Source: Liolophura sinensis
Lineage: Eukaryota; Mollusca; Polyplacophora; Chitonida; Chitonidae
Reading direction: 5' to 3'
Assembly: GCF_032854445.1 (NCBI RefSeq)
Contig: NW_027017969.1
Span: 126,501 to 190,500 of the forward strand
DNA: 64,000 nucleotides
Shown: piece by piece, positions 47,865-55,644 of the stretch
Layout: each line of letters starts with the position of its first letter
Position numbering within the stretch: the first letter of the stretch is position 1
The notes under the pieces: model-generated
The model's database searches: none
Told to the model about the DNA's origin: nothing
What the model saw: only the letters and a program-made list of their open reading frames with translations
Program-made: the position numbers and the translations under genes

Positions 47865-48688
47865 GTATGGAGGACGCAGTCGGTACCAGGTCTGCGTGCC
47901 TGTGTTTAAGCGACTTGGCAGATGTGTCGGATTTCGAACTCGGAGGCTAGGATGGTGAAATCTACGCCTTCGAGTTTCAAAGTGGCGAGTACATCCGCAA
48001 AAAAATTGCGGGGAATCCTACCGCTTCGAAGTTAATCACATTTAATAACATTAAAAATGGGGTACATTACAAGCTGTCTCAAGCCCTTAACAACCTCGAC
48101 GGCCGCCTTAAAACCGCCCTTCGCGAGGTAAAATTCTACCCGAACTTGGTGAATACACCCCCCGGAGTGGGCTTCTTGCTTGATGGTAAACGTTTTGAAG
48201 TGTCGACGGGCGACTACAATCTCTGTATACTGAACAAGATTATATTCCACCCGCGTGGGGTTTCTCTGGAAGTAAATGAAGACACGGGCCGCTTAGTCCT
48301 TACCCTCCCAGAAAATACCTTCATAATATTCCAAGAGCTTGCCTCCATCTTAGGGTTCTCCGACGGGATTGCGCCCATAGGGGGGATTATGGAGGGTGAT
48401 GAGCCATCTAAATTTGTCCCGCAAAAAGAAATCTTAGTGCATTTAGATGAACTGAACACCTCACAAAACGTGAGAATATCCTCAGAATACAGGGGCGGTT
48501 CCACACTACTTCAGGCCATCGACTTGTCTGATCTAGGGATTAAGTGCTTGAAGACATTTTCATTTCCCAACCCACAGTACAAAGCCTTGCTCGCCGACAA
48601 TATAACGTATTTGACCTTATCGTTTTTAGACAAACACGGCCGGCGTATGCATGTAGGGAAAATTAGTGCTATCCTAAAAATACAATAA
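47861..48688 (+). pseudogene. Chimeric fibre-like gene B, one nonsense codon
   Basis: The N-terminal 50 or so codons (from MSMEDAVGTRSACLCLSDLA) match the N-terminus of the next gene C, and the remaining 218 or so codons match gene A (QALNNLDGRLKTALRE, TGRLVLTLPENTFIIFQELA, SFPNPQYKAL). The joint, near 48030, is exactly in frame. One TAG at 47948-47950 falls where gene C has CAG, a single C-to-T change. Apart from that the frame is open to TAA at 48686-48688. The chimera probably arose from a tandem duplication of the A-C pair with an internal deletion. Without the TAG it would be an intact two-module protein. Confidence 0.65.
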
Positions 48689-48690
48689 GC

Positions 48691-49323
48691 ATGATGGACG
48701 CAGCCAGTCCCAGGTCTGCGTGCCTGTCTTTAAGCGACTTGGCTGATGTGTCGAAGTTCGAACTTCAAGGCCAGGAAGGTAAAATCTACGCCTTCGAGTT
48801 TCAAAGTGGCAAGTACATCCGCAAAAAGATTACGGGGCAAGCAGAACCTGCCACGTTTGCTTCCCTTCAAGATGTCTCATCCTCTGTAGAGCAAGAGCGC
48901 AGGTCGCCTTCTGAGGTGGTTGAAGAACAAAAACTCTCATTAATTCGCTTTGAAGACCGCTTTGTTCTTACAAGCGCTCGCGACCCCGATTGGTTTGTAG
49001 ATGTGAAGGTGACCCCGATGACGGTCCAGGCCGACGGGTCCCTGGTGAAAAAAGTTTTTAACTCCGAAGCCTCTTTCGTGTCGTGGGTACCAACCAGCGA
49101 GTGTCATATAGCTTTGGGTGGAAAAGGTTACTTCACACTATCTGCGGCGCCGGGTGTAGAGGCCGTGCGTCTTAGCGCGCACTCCATATCTACGGCCATG
49201 CTACGAATAAACCCTGGATCTATACTTATCTTCAAGATCATACTTGGCGCGGCCTCTCAGCGCCGTTCCTCCTTGATTACCGGGGTGAGACTAAAGTGGC
49301 CTACAGAGCACGATGGAAAGTAG
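48691..49323 (+). CDS. Fibre-like gene C, intact
   Basis: This 210-codon gene is fully open. Its N-terminal module (ACLSLSDLADVSKFELQGQE, then YAFEFQSGKYIRKK) has the LxDLxDV, Gly-x-x-Tyr and W/Y-x-x-K spacing seen in short repeats of phage tail fibres and other attachment proteins. After a Ser/Glu-rich linker (residues 65-85) comes a beta-rich C-terminal part (RFVLTSARDPDWFVDVKVTP, SFVSWVPTSECHIALGGKG) unlike genes A and B. It starts two bases after the stop of gene B, so genes A to E probably form one transcription unit. A receptor-binding role is inference from the motif and the modular neighbours. Confidence 0.65.
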   Translation: MMDAASPRSACLSLSDLADVSKFELQGQEGKIYAFEFQSGKYIRKKITGQAEPATFASLQDVSSSVEQERRSPSEVVEEQKLSLIRFEDRFVLTSARDPDWFVDVKVTPMTVQADGSLVKKVFNSEASFVSWVPTSECHIALGGKGYFTLSAAPGVEAVRLSAHSISTAMLRINPGSILIFKIILGAASQRRSSLITGVRLKWPTEHDGK

Positions 49324-49332
49324 ATCAGACTT

Positions 49333-49515
49333 ATGATCAAATTACAGGCCCAGGGCGATCCAGTCATCCGGAGCTCTCTCGAGGATATACGGGTCTTTGC
49401 AGGGAGCGATGACGGTCTCAATGACATCAATTTAGAGTCCGGTATAAGACTTTGCAGCTTTCGTGTTAGTATTCCCGATGACGATTTAGAGTTTACCGAC
49501 GTTGTTGATTCGTAG
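49333..49515 (+). CDS. Small acidic Polinton protein
   Basis: The 60-codon frame MIKLQAQGDPVIRSSLEDIR ends FTDVVDS, starts nine bases after the stop of gene C and lies just upstream of the next gene. It is acidic (clusters of Asp) and carries no known motif. It could be the last fragment of a longer decayed gene or a true small protein. Confidence 0.45.
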   Translation: MIKLQAQGDPVIRSSLEDIRVFAGSDDGLNDINLESGIRLCSFRVSIPDDDLEFTDVVDS

Positions 49516-49525
49516 GACGGACAAT

Positions 49526-50188
49526 ATGGGACGACTGTACCCAGCGATCACGGATGAAGAGCCGACGGGTGACCACCCCTTGACCCCGACCGCGCCGATG
49601 GTTGAAAACCACCCGGAGGGCGTGGAGCACGCCCATCGCCTGCAGTATATCAGCGAAATACAGAGGCAGCTTGAATCTGAGCGAGATCTCCGCCGGGCCA
49701 TGTGCAAAAAGTACCGGCGCGGTGTCTTAGCCGCCGAGGCCCTTGATTCGGCCATGCTCACGGCCGGTTTGGGACTAGGGGTTGCAGGTGTGGGACTACT
49801 CACAACAATAATTCTAGCCCCTGCTGTCCTGGCTATGGAAGCTGCGGCCATAGCTTGCGGTGTCTTAAATGCCGCCGGAAAATTCGTTAGCCGCCGACTT
49901 CACGCAAAGGCCAAGAAACATAACGATATACGGCTGTTGGCTGAGGCCAAACTTAACAACATCCGTCCGCAGGTATCTACGACATTACCTGATGGTGTTA
50001 TTTTGGACGTAGAATACAGGCAAGTCGTTCAGGAGCTCCAGAACTACTCTGATCTGAAGCAGGAGATACGCGCTAAGTCTCGTAAGACATTCAACGCCGT
50101 AGAGATCGATGAAAGCACGAAAAGACAGCTTATAGATCGCGGTCGAAAACTAGCTCGGCAAGAGCTGAAAAACGCTCTTTCCGAATGA
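49526..50188 (+). CDS. Conserved-type Polinton membrane protein, intact
   Basis: The ATG at 49526 (MGRLYPAITDEEPTGDHPLT) is chosen over the upstream in-frame start at 49502 because the shorter form begins after the previous stop. The 220-codon product has a coiled-coil-like segment (ISEIQRQLESERDLRRAM), then KKYRRG, a hydrophobic hairpin of about 45 residues (GLGLGVAGVGLLTTIILAPA and AMEAAAIACGVLNAAG), and a basic helical tail (RRLHAKAKKHNDIRLLAEAK). Proteins of this layout recur in invertebrate Polintons to my memory, but no function is established. It is open throughout, unlike most larger genes here. Confidence 0.65.
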   Translation: MGRLYPAITDEEPTGDHPLTPTAPMVENHPEGVEHAHRLQYISEIQRQLESERDLRRAMCKKYRRGVLAAEALDSAMLTAGLGLGVAGVGLLTTIILAPAVLAMEAAAIACGVLNAAGKFVSRRLHAKAKKHNDIRLLAEAKLNNIRPQVSTTLPDGVILDVEYRQVVQELQNYSDLKQEIRAKSRKTFNAVEIDESTKRQLIDRGRKLARQELKNALSE

Positions 50189-50199
50189 TGTTCTGGGGG

Positions 50200-50448
50200 T
50201 TAGGGTTGTTGCCTTATTAGCTCGGGCAGCAGCCGGTTTTCATAATACTGCCGAATGGGCTCGGGGTGATCCACCGAAGCGCACACGTCATTGGTGAAGA
50301 GCTTTAGCACGAGCAGCCGGCCCGCGTTGACGCGTCCGTCTTCAAACATGCTGTGGGTGACTTCTTTGTAGCCTCGCAAGTCTTGCACCGTGCCGACTAA
50401 CTTCGCCCAAATAGGCTGGCTGGTCGTTTCCATCGCGGGAGATCCCAT
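50200..50448 (-). CDS. Small Polinton ORF near right terminus
   Basis: This minus-strand frame of 82 codons begins MGSPAMETTSQPIWAKLVGT and includes GRLLVLKLFTNDV and RQYYENRLLPELI. It converges on the preceding gene with 11 bp between stops and is read inward from the right terminus, as the leftmost genes are read inward from the left one. I do not recognise the family. Composition (tryptophan, aromatic residues, amphipathic helices) is protein-like. Confidence 0.5.
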   Translation of the reverse strand: MGSPAMETTSQPIWAKLVGTVQDLRGYKEVTHSMFEDGRVNAGRLLVLKLFTNDVCASVDHPEPIRQYYENRLLPELIRQQP

Positions 50449-50509
50449 GATTATTCATTTTATTCGCTGTATACCTAATAAGAAATTTCGATAGCCATCA
50501 GGCCCTCCG

Positions 50510-50562
50510 CTGGGGGCCTCTATTTGCCAAGGAGAGGGTGTGCCAGAACCTATACTACTATA
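50510..50562. repeat. Extra partial copy of the inverted repeat
   Basis: GCTGGGGGCCTCTAT, AGGGTGTGCCAGAAC and TATACTACTATAC appear here and again, in the same order and orientation, within the true right terminus at 50586-50659. The left end has no such second copy. Confidence 0.8.
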
Positions 50563-50577
50563 CTTATATCTTTTCAC

Positions 50578-50659
50578 GAGAAGGTGCTGGGGGCCTCTAT
50601 TTTGTTCTGGGGAGGGCCCAGGGGGAGGGTGTGCCAGAACTCCTATTCTGTATACTACT
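50578..50659 (-). repeat. Polinton right terminal inverted repeat
   Basis: This is the reverse complement of 36637-36718 over about 82 bp, ending TATACTACT. The 5-bp CCACT duplication follows at 50660-50664. Confidence 0.9.
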
Positions 50660-50664
50660 CCACT

Positions 50665-50830
50665 CTGTTCATCCCCTTGAGCAGTCCCGCAGTATGTTAC
50701 TTACATATTATTAGCCAATAGCTATGCTGCAACGTCATTAATATTAATACAGGGGAGCTGATCATGTGATGTAAACATACACGTGCTATGATGTAAACAA
50801 ATGCACGTGGCAAACTATGACAATATCACA
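50665..50830 (-). repeat. Gypsy 3' LTR, proximal part
   Basis: These 166 bp continue the interrupted LTR and match 55425-55590. The polypurine tract (TCAAAAGAAGGGGGA on the minus strand) adjoins at 50831-50845. Confidence 0.92.
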
Positions 50831-51381
50831 TCCCCCTTCTTTTGAAGAAAAGCTAGTGGTATTACATTCTTTAACAAACTTCGATTCTAAAGGACTGCCC
50901 AAGTATACATTTCAAATGCAGCAAATTTCAATTTAAAACAAAATAGAATACATTGCAAACTGTAAGTATTTGTAGAGTCAGTTTGATATTTAAAACTTGA
51001 GTTGGAGTCAAACGTCAAATGATATCCGTGGTTCACCAGGTTTTAAAGCTAAAAACAAATTTATCCATCCATTAAACTTTCATAAGAATATCAAGATCAC
51101 ACAATTCGGAACAATTGTTTCGGAGCAAATAAAATTATCATAGCACTTTGAATCATCCAAATCCATGAATCTGTGTGGTGGAAAAACTGAACCTATCTGT
51201 AAATGCATCACTCATTTCAATGCCGAGGAATGAGAGAATCCAATGAACTGAATAGAATGCACACATTAATCACTGATTCACAAATTCACTGCTGGAACTG
51301 GAATTTGCATTCTGACTGAGATGTGCAACTGAGAGCAAAACAAACTGTGCTCACAATAACTAACACACACACACTTCCACT
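50831..51381 (-). other. Gypsy 3' untranslated region
   Basis: This lies between the polypurine tract and the end of pol. It is AT-rich with no open frame. It is the usual non-coding stretch before the 3' LTR. Confidence 0.7.
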
Positions 51382-54300
51382 TTATCCTGTTATGAAATCA
51401 GATAAAACCTTGGGCTTAATAAGTGGACCAAAACGTGAGAACTGTGAAGTTTGTGGGGTGTCAGGTGGTTTCGGAGTCTGAGGAGGAGTTAGGTTTTTCA
51501 GCGGTGGGGGTGTGGAGCCTGTTGATTTGTTGTTCGGACTGTTAGCTAGCGGGGCTGGTTTGGACGGAATGATGCGACGACGGTTCCATTGATAATTTCC
51601 ACCATCAGATGTGGAGACAATATATGATCGTTGTATCCCGGCTACTTTTCTCACTATCGCTGGTTTCCATTTCCCACTGAGTTGTTCCATCTACACACCC
51701 TCTCCTTCCTTTAATGTTTTTTGAGATTGGGTGTTACGGTTGTAGTATTTCTGTGAAAGTCGCCTTTGTACATCTTTTACGTTTTGTACAGATGGACGGA
51801 GCCGTTTTTGTTGGACTGGGAGGTTGTCTCGAAGATGACGACTCATTAGGAGTTGAGCTGGTGTAGCGGTTCCATTAGTGGGTGTATTCCTGTAGACTAA
51901 CGGACCATGTACGGGTCAGTACCATCGGTCTGGGCTTTCTTCATGATCCGTTTTGCTATACCGACATACTTTTCAGCAAGTTCGTTAGATTGGTGATGGT
52001 GGGGGCTGTTCATGGTGTGCTTGAAACCCCATTCTGCAGCGAATCTTTTGAATTCTGCAGATGTGTATTGGCTTCCATTGTCTGATATCAGTTCTTCACA
52101 TATGCCGTGCCGGGCAAATATTGATTTCATGTGATTGATGACACTCTTGGCGGTGATCTTAGGTAACAGGCTGACCTCAAAAATAGTGACCATAATAATC
52201 AGCCACAATGAGATAGTTATGGTTGTGCCACTCAAGGAGGTCTGTGGCTAACAATTTCCATGGACAGTTTGGTATCGGCGGTGACATCATCGGTTCCTTC
52301 GGTAGGGAGGATCTGTGTTCAAGACGTGTGCTACATCTGTTCACATAGTCCTCAATTTGTAAACACATGTGCGGCCAGTAGAGAAATTCTCTAGCAAGTC
52401 GTTTGCAAAGTTCCATGCCGAAATGTCCTGCATGTATCCGTTGCAGCATGTCGACATGCATCACAATTTTTTCACTTTTGTACACTATGCCATTCAATAC
52501 AGTCAGTTCGTCTCGCACATGCCAAAATTCTCTCAGATCAGCGCCCACTTGTTTTTTAGTCTGTGGCCAGCCTCTGTGAATGACATATTTAAGTTTGATG
52601 AGAGTTTGATCCTTCTGTGCTTCCGATTTGATTTTTTCCAATTTTTGATCAGTTACTGGGATCCGCTCGAATACTGCATGAACGTGCTCTTCCAAGGTTG
52701 GATCTTCATGTGCGTCGTGTCCAGATTTGTAATTTCTCGAGAGTGTGTCCGCAATCGGAATTTCCTTTCCGGGACAAAAAACTACGTTTAAATCGTAAAG
52801 CTGTAAGTGCAGCGTCATGCGCTGTAGTCTGGTTGGTGCTGAAGCCAGTGGTTTGCGCATGATTATCTCAAGCGGCTTGTGATCACTGTGTATTGTCACT
52901 TGTTTTCCATAGATATAAGAATAAAACTTCTCACACCAAAACTGAATTGCCAACATTTCTTTCTTTATCTGTGCATAGTTTTGCTGTGTCGGCGTAAGTG
53001 CTCGTGAGGCGTAGGCAACTGGTTTGTCTTCTTGAAGAATGACTGCGCCAAGGCCTGATTTTGACGCGTCTACTTGGAGGGTGACGTCCTTGGTGACGTC
53101 ATAGCATGCTAACACCGGTCTTGGTGTTCGCGTGATGATGGATTTCACCTGTTCAAATGTTTTGTCACAATTTGCGTCCCATACCCTATCAACATCTTCT
53201 TTTAAGAGCTCTCTTGTTGGAGCTGTGGGTGTGGCAAGTCCTGGGGCAAACTTGGTGAGGTAGTTGATCATACCCATCACCGTTTCCAGTTCCTTTTTCG
53301 AGGTAGGGGTCGGCATCTGTTCAGTCGCTTTAATCTTGTCTGGGTCAGGTTTCAGACCTTCCGACGTGAGAGTGTGTCCGTAGAACTTTGTCTCTGTGAC
53401 CCCAATTTCCATTTTTGCAGAATTCAGGTGCAAGTTTTTGTCACGGCATCTCTGAAGTAGTTCTCTGAGTCGCTCGTCGTGCAGTCCTCTAATTGGTGCG
53501 TAGACCAGAATGTCATCAACCAAGACCTCAACGCCGTCAAGACCTTCCAGGGCTTCATGTGCTTTCTTTTGAAAGATTTCCTGGGCTGATACAAGGCCAA
53601 AAGGTAAGCGTGTAAATGCCCACCTGCCAAAGGGAGAGTTAAATGTTGTGAGTTTACTACTTTCATCATCTAGCTGGATCTGCCAGTACCCAGATTTTGC
53701 GTCGAGCCGACTAAAGTACTTCGCACCTGCCAGTTTATGTGTTATGTCCTCGCATTATGTTTTCGTTCAAATTTTTCGGGTCGATACATATTTGCGATCT
53801 TTTTTCGCGACGGCCACCATTGAGCTTACCCATTCTGTGGGCTCGTCAATGGCTCTGATAACGCCCATTGTCTCCAGTCGTTTTAGTTCATTCTTGACAC
53901 GATCCCTTAATGCTACGGGGACACGCCGTGGTGCGTGTACAACTGGTAGTGCGTTGTCTTTGAGTCTAATTTTAGCTTTTCCTGGAAGACAACCAAGCTC
54001 TGTGAAGATATCCTTATTCTCCTTGACCACTGATTCCTTAGTCAAAAACGGCTTTGTGATTGGTCGATCAATTGTGATAACCACTTTCACCAGGTGTAGC
54101 AGCTTACAGACATTGAAACCTAGGAGGGGTTTCGCTGGGCTATCCAAAACTACAAACTCTAAGTTCTGAATAATGTTTTTGTACTTACATAATACCGTGC
54201 AATTACCTGTGACTTTGAGTTGATTACCACCATATCCTGACAACTTGGGAAGAAAGTGTGTTTGTAAAGGTACTTCGCTCGACAGTAGTCTTTTGTATGT

Positions 54301-54445
54301 TTCTGTGGGAATGCAGTTTACCTGTGCTACAGTATCCAGTTTACACCTGAGAGTTTTGCCTGTGTTTCTTAATTCAATGTTTGCATAAGCTTCATTTTCG
54401 TTGTTTTCAGTTTTGTTAACTGTACCTAAAATACCACATTGTCTT
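51382..54445 (-). pseudogene. pol: Gypsy pol (PR-RT-RNaseH-INT), broken
   Basis: From about 54445 downwards the frame encodes an aspartic protease in which the DTG triad reads DTV (LDTVAQVN at 54325-54336). RT follows with GVIRAIDEPTEW, then after frameshifts near 53.77 and 53.72 kb FSRLDAKSGYWQI, LPFGLVSAQ and VLVDDILVY (Leu where Tyr is usual). RNase H has LQVDASKSGLGAV and TIHSDHKPLE. Integrase shows a weakened zinc finger (RIHAGHFG, VNRCSTRLEHR), ATDLLEWH, then after a frameshift near 52.2 kb ISDNGSQYTSAEF and ELAEKYVG. A Pro-rich tail ends at 51382. Domain order is that of Ty3/gypsy. Confidence 0.9.
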
Positions 54446-54489
54446 CAGTGTCATGATTATCTTCACAAACAGCATGAGCTTATTTAGAC

Positions 54490-55296
54490 CTACACATTCT
54501 CCTGAAATGATTTTTGATGCCACATTTCATACAATTTTTTTCCCATTGCCGGGCAAGTTTCTGACTTCTTATGTTCATATCCACACCGACCACACTGAGA
54601 ATTGTCCTGCTTGTCATGTGTGTGACGTTTCAGAAACTTCTTAAATTTCTGTTGGTTTTGTCCCTGAAATTTCTGTTGACCAGTTTTGAATTTATTCTTT
54701 CCAAATTTATTCTCAAATTTTAGCTCGTGGACTTCATCGGGAGTTTTGTTCACCACTTTCAATTGTTCACGTGATATTTCATGAGCCCTGGCAATTTGTG
54801 TTGTTTTTTCTAGAATCAGATCATCTTTTAAGAGGAGTTTTTCCTGAACTTCATATGAATTTGAGCCCATGAGAATCCTGTCTTCAATCATGTCGTCTAG
54901 ATCATGAAAACTACAGTCACGGTCAATGAGTTTTAGCTGAGTGACCCATTCGTCTATCGATTCGGACTGACCTTGACCCCGTTGATAAAATAACTTACGT
55001 TGTACTGACGTGTTTTTCTTCGGGCTGCAGTAGTACTCGAAAAGTTCAAACAGTTTCTCTGGCTTTTTAGAATCTTCCTCTGAAATTTCACCACTAGAAC
55101 GCCATGCTCTACAAATGTCTCTGCCTTTTTGTCCGATATTTATCAAGAACTGTGCGGCTTTTTGCTCCGCTTCCCACTTGTCTGCATCCGGTCCGGTGAA
55201 CACTAGGTGCATCAGTTCCTTCCATCGTGACCAGTTTTGTGCAACATTACCGCTGATGAAATCCATGGGAGACATCTGTTTCACGTTTGCTGCCAT
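54490..55296 (-). CDS. gag: Gypsy gag
   Basis: The 268-codon frame starts at the ATG at 55296, 30 bp after the primer binding site. It has a capsid-like helical region (RWKELMHLVFTGPDADKWE, FELFEYYC, RGQGQSESIDEW) and a Lys/Gln-rich stretch leading to one zinc-knuckle-like motif (CGRCGYEHKKSETCPAMGKK). The expected second knuckle is unrecognisable, and the frame ends early at QENV. This looks like a frame-intact but C-terminally altered gag. Similar gags occur in invertebrate Mag/SURL-type gypsy elements (inference). Confidence 0.85.
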   Translation of the reverse strand: MAANVKQMSPMDFISGNVAQNWSRWKELMHLVFTGPDADKWEAEQKAAQFLINIGQKGRDICRAWRSSGEISEEDSKKPEKLFELFEYYCSPKKNTSVQRKLFYQRGQGQSESIDEWVTQLKLIDRDCSFHDLDDMIEDRILMGSNSYEVQEKLLLKDDLILEKTTQIARAHEISREQLKVVNKTPDEVHELKFENKFGKNKFKTGQQKFQGQNQQKFKKFLKRHTHDKQDNSQCGRCGYEHKKSETCPAMGKKLYEMWHQKSFQENV

Positions 55297-55308
55297 CTCG
55301 AGGGTTCT

Positions 55309-55326
55309 TCTGAACTACTGACACCA
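55309..55326 (-). promoter_or_regulatory. Gypsy primer binding site
   Basis: The minus strand directly after the 5' LTR reads TGGTGTCAGTAGTTCAGA. The TGG start fits the CCA end of a tRNA; which tRNA is not determined. Confidence 0.75.
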
Positions 55327-55590
55327 TGTAATACTTTTATGTTACCGTCTATTGACGTAAGAAAGTATAAGTAAATAAAGGTCTCGAAACAGCGTCTCCT
55401 TTCAGATAGTCAGTCTATTCCACTCGGTTCATCCCCTTGAGCAGTCCCGCAGTATGTTACTTACATGTTATTAACCAATAGCTATGCTGCAACGTCATGA
55501 ATATTAATACAGGGGAGCTGATCATGTAATGTAAACATACACGTGCTATGATGCAAATAAATGTGCGTGGCAAACTATGACAATATCACA
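55327..55590 (-). repeat. Gypsy 5' LTR, intact
   Basis: The 264-bp LTR is bounded by TG and CA and flanked outside by the GATTC duplication at 55591-55595. It shows the uninterrupted state of the site that holds the Polinton in the other LTR (around 55420-55424). Confidence 0.92.
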
Positions 55591-55644
55591 GATTCATTTT
55601 ATGTTATTGTTCATAGAGCCTTTTTAAGTAGTCAGCATTTTATT

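Larger units (their letters stand above)
36637..50659. mobile_element. Polinton/Maverick element
   Basis: The 14,023-bp element has inverted ends starting AGTAGTATACAGAATAGGAG, a target duplication, a protein-primed DNA polymerase B, a retroviral-type integrase, an FtsK/HerA-type packaging ATPase and a double jelly-roll capsid protein. This combination defines Polintons, self-synthesising elements related to adintoviruses. It is slightly shorter than the usual 15-20 kb. Coding is arranged as plus (36.8-40.6), minus (40.6-45.1), plus (45.2-45.9), minus (45.9-47.2), plus (47.2-50.2) and minus (50.2-50.4). Most large genes are broken. Confidence 0.95.
36539..55590 (-). mobile_element. Ty3/gypsy LTR retrotransposon, interrupted
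   Basis: Flanked by 5-bp GATTC duplications, this minus-strand element has 264-bp LTRs beginning TGTGATATTG and ending TATTACA, a TGG-type primer binding site, a polypurine tract, gag and pol. Without the Polinton nested in its left (3') LTR it is about 5.0 kb. By eye the LTRs differ at roughly 14 of 264 sites, so it is not young. Gag and pol carry frameshifts and altered catalytic residues, so it is inactive. Confidence 0.92.

Noticed and set aside
36637-50659. A free virus genome or phage
   Set aside because: Inverted repeats, an integrase and a target duplication inside an LTR show an integrated Polinton. The LSDLADV-type module is only motif-level similarity to phage fibres.
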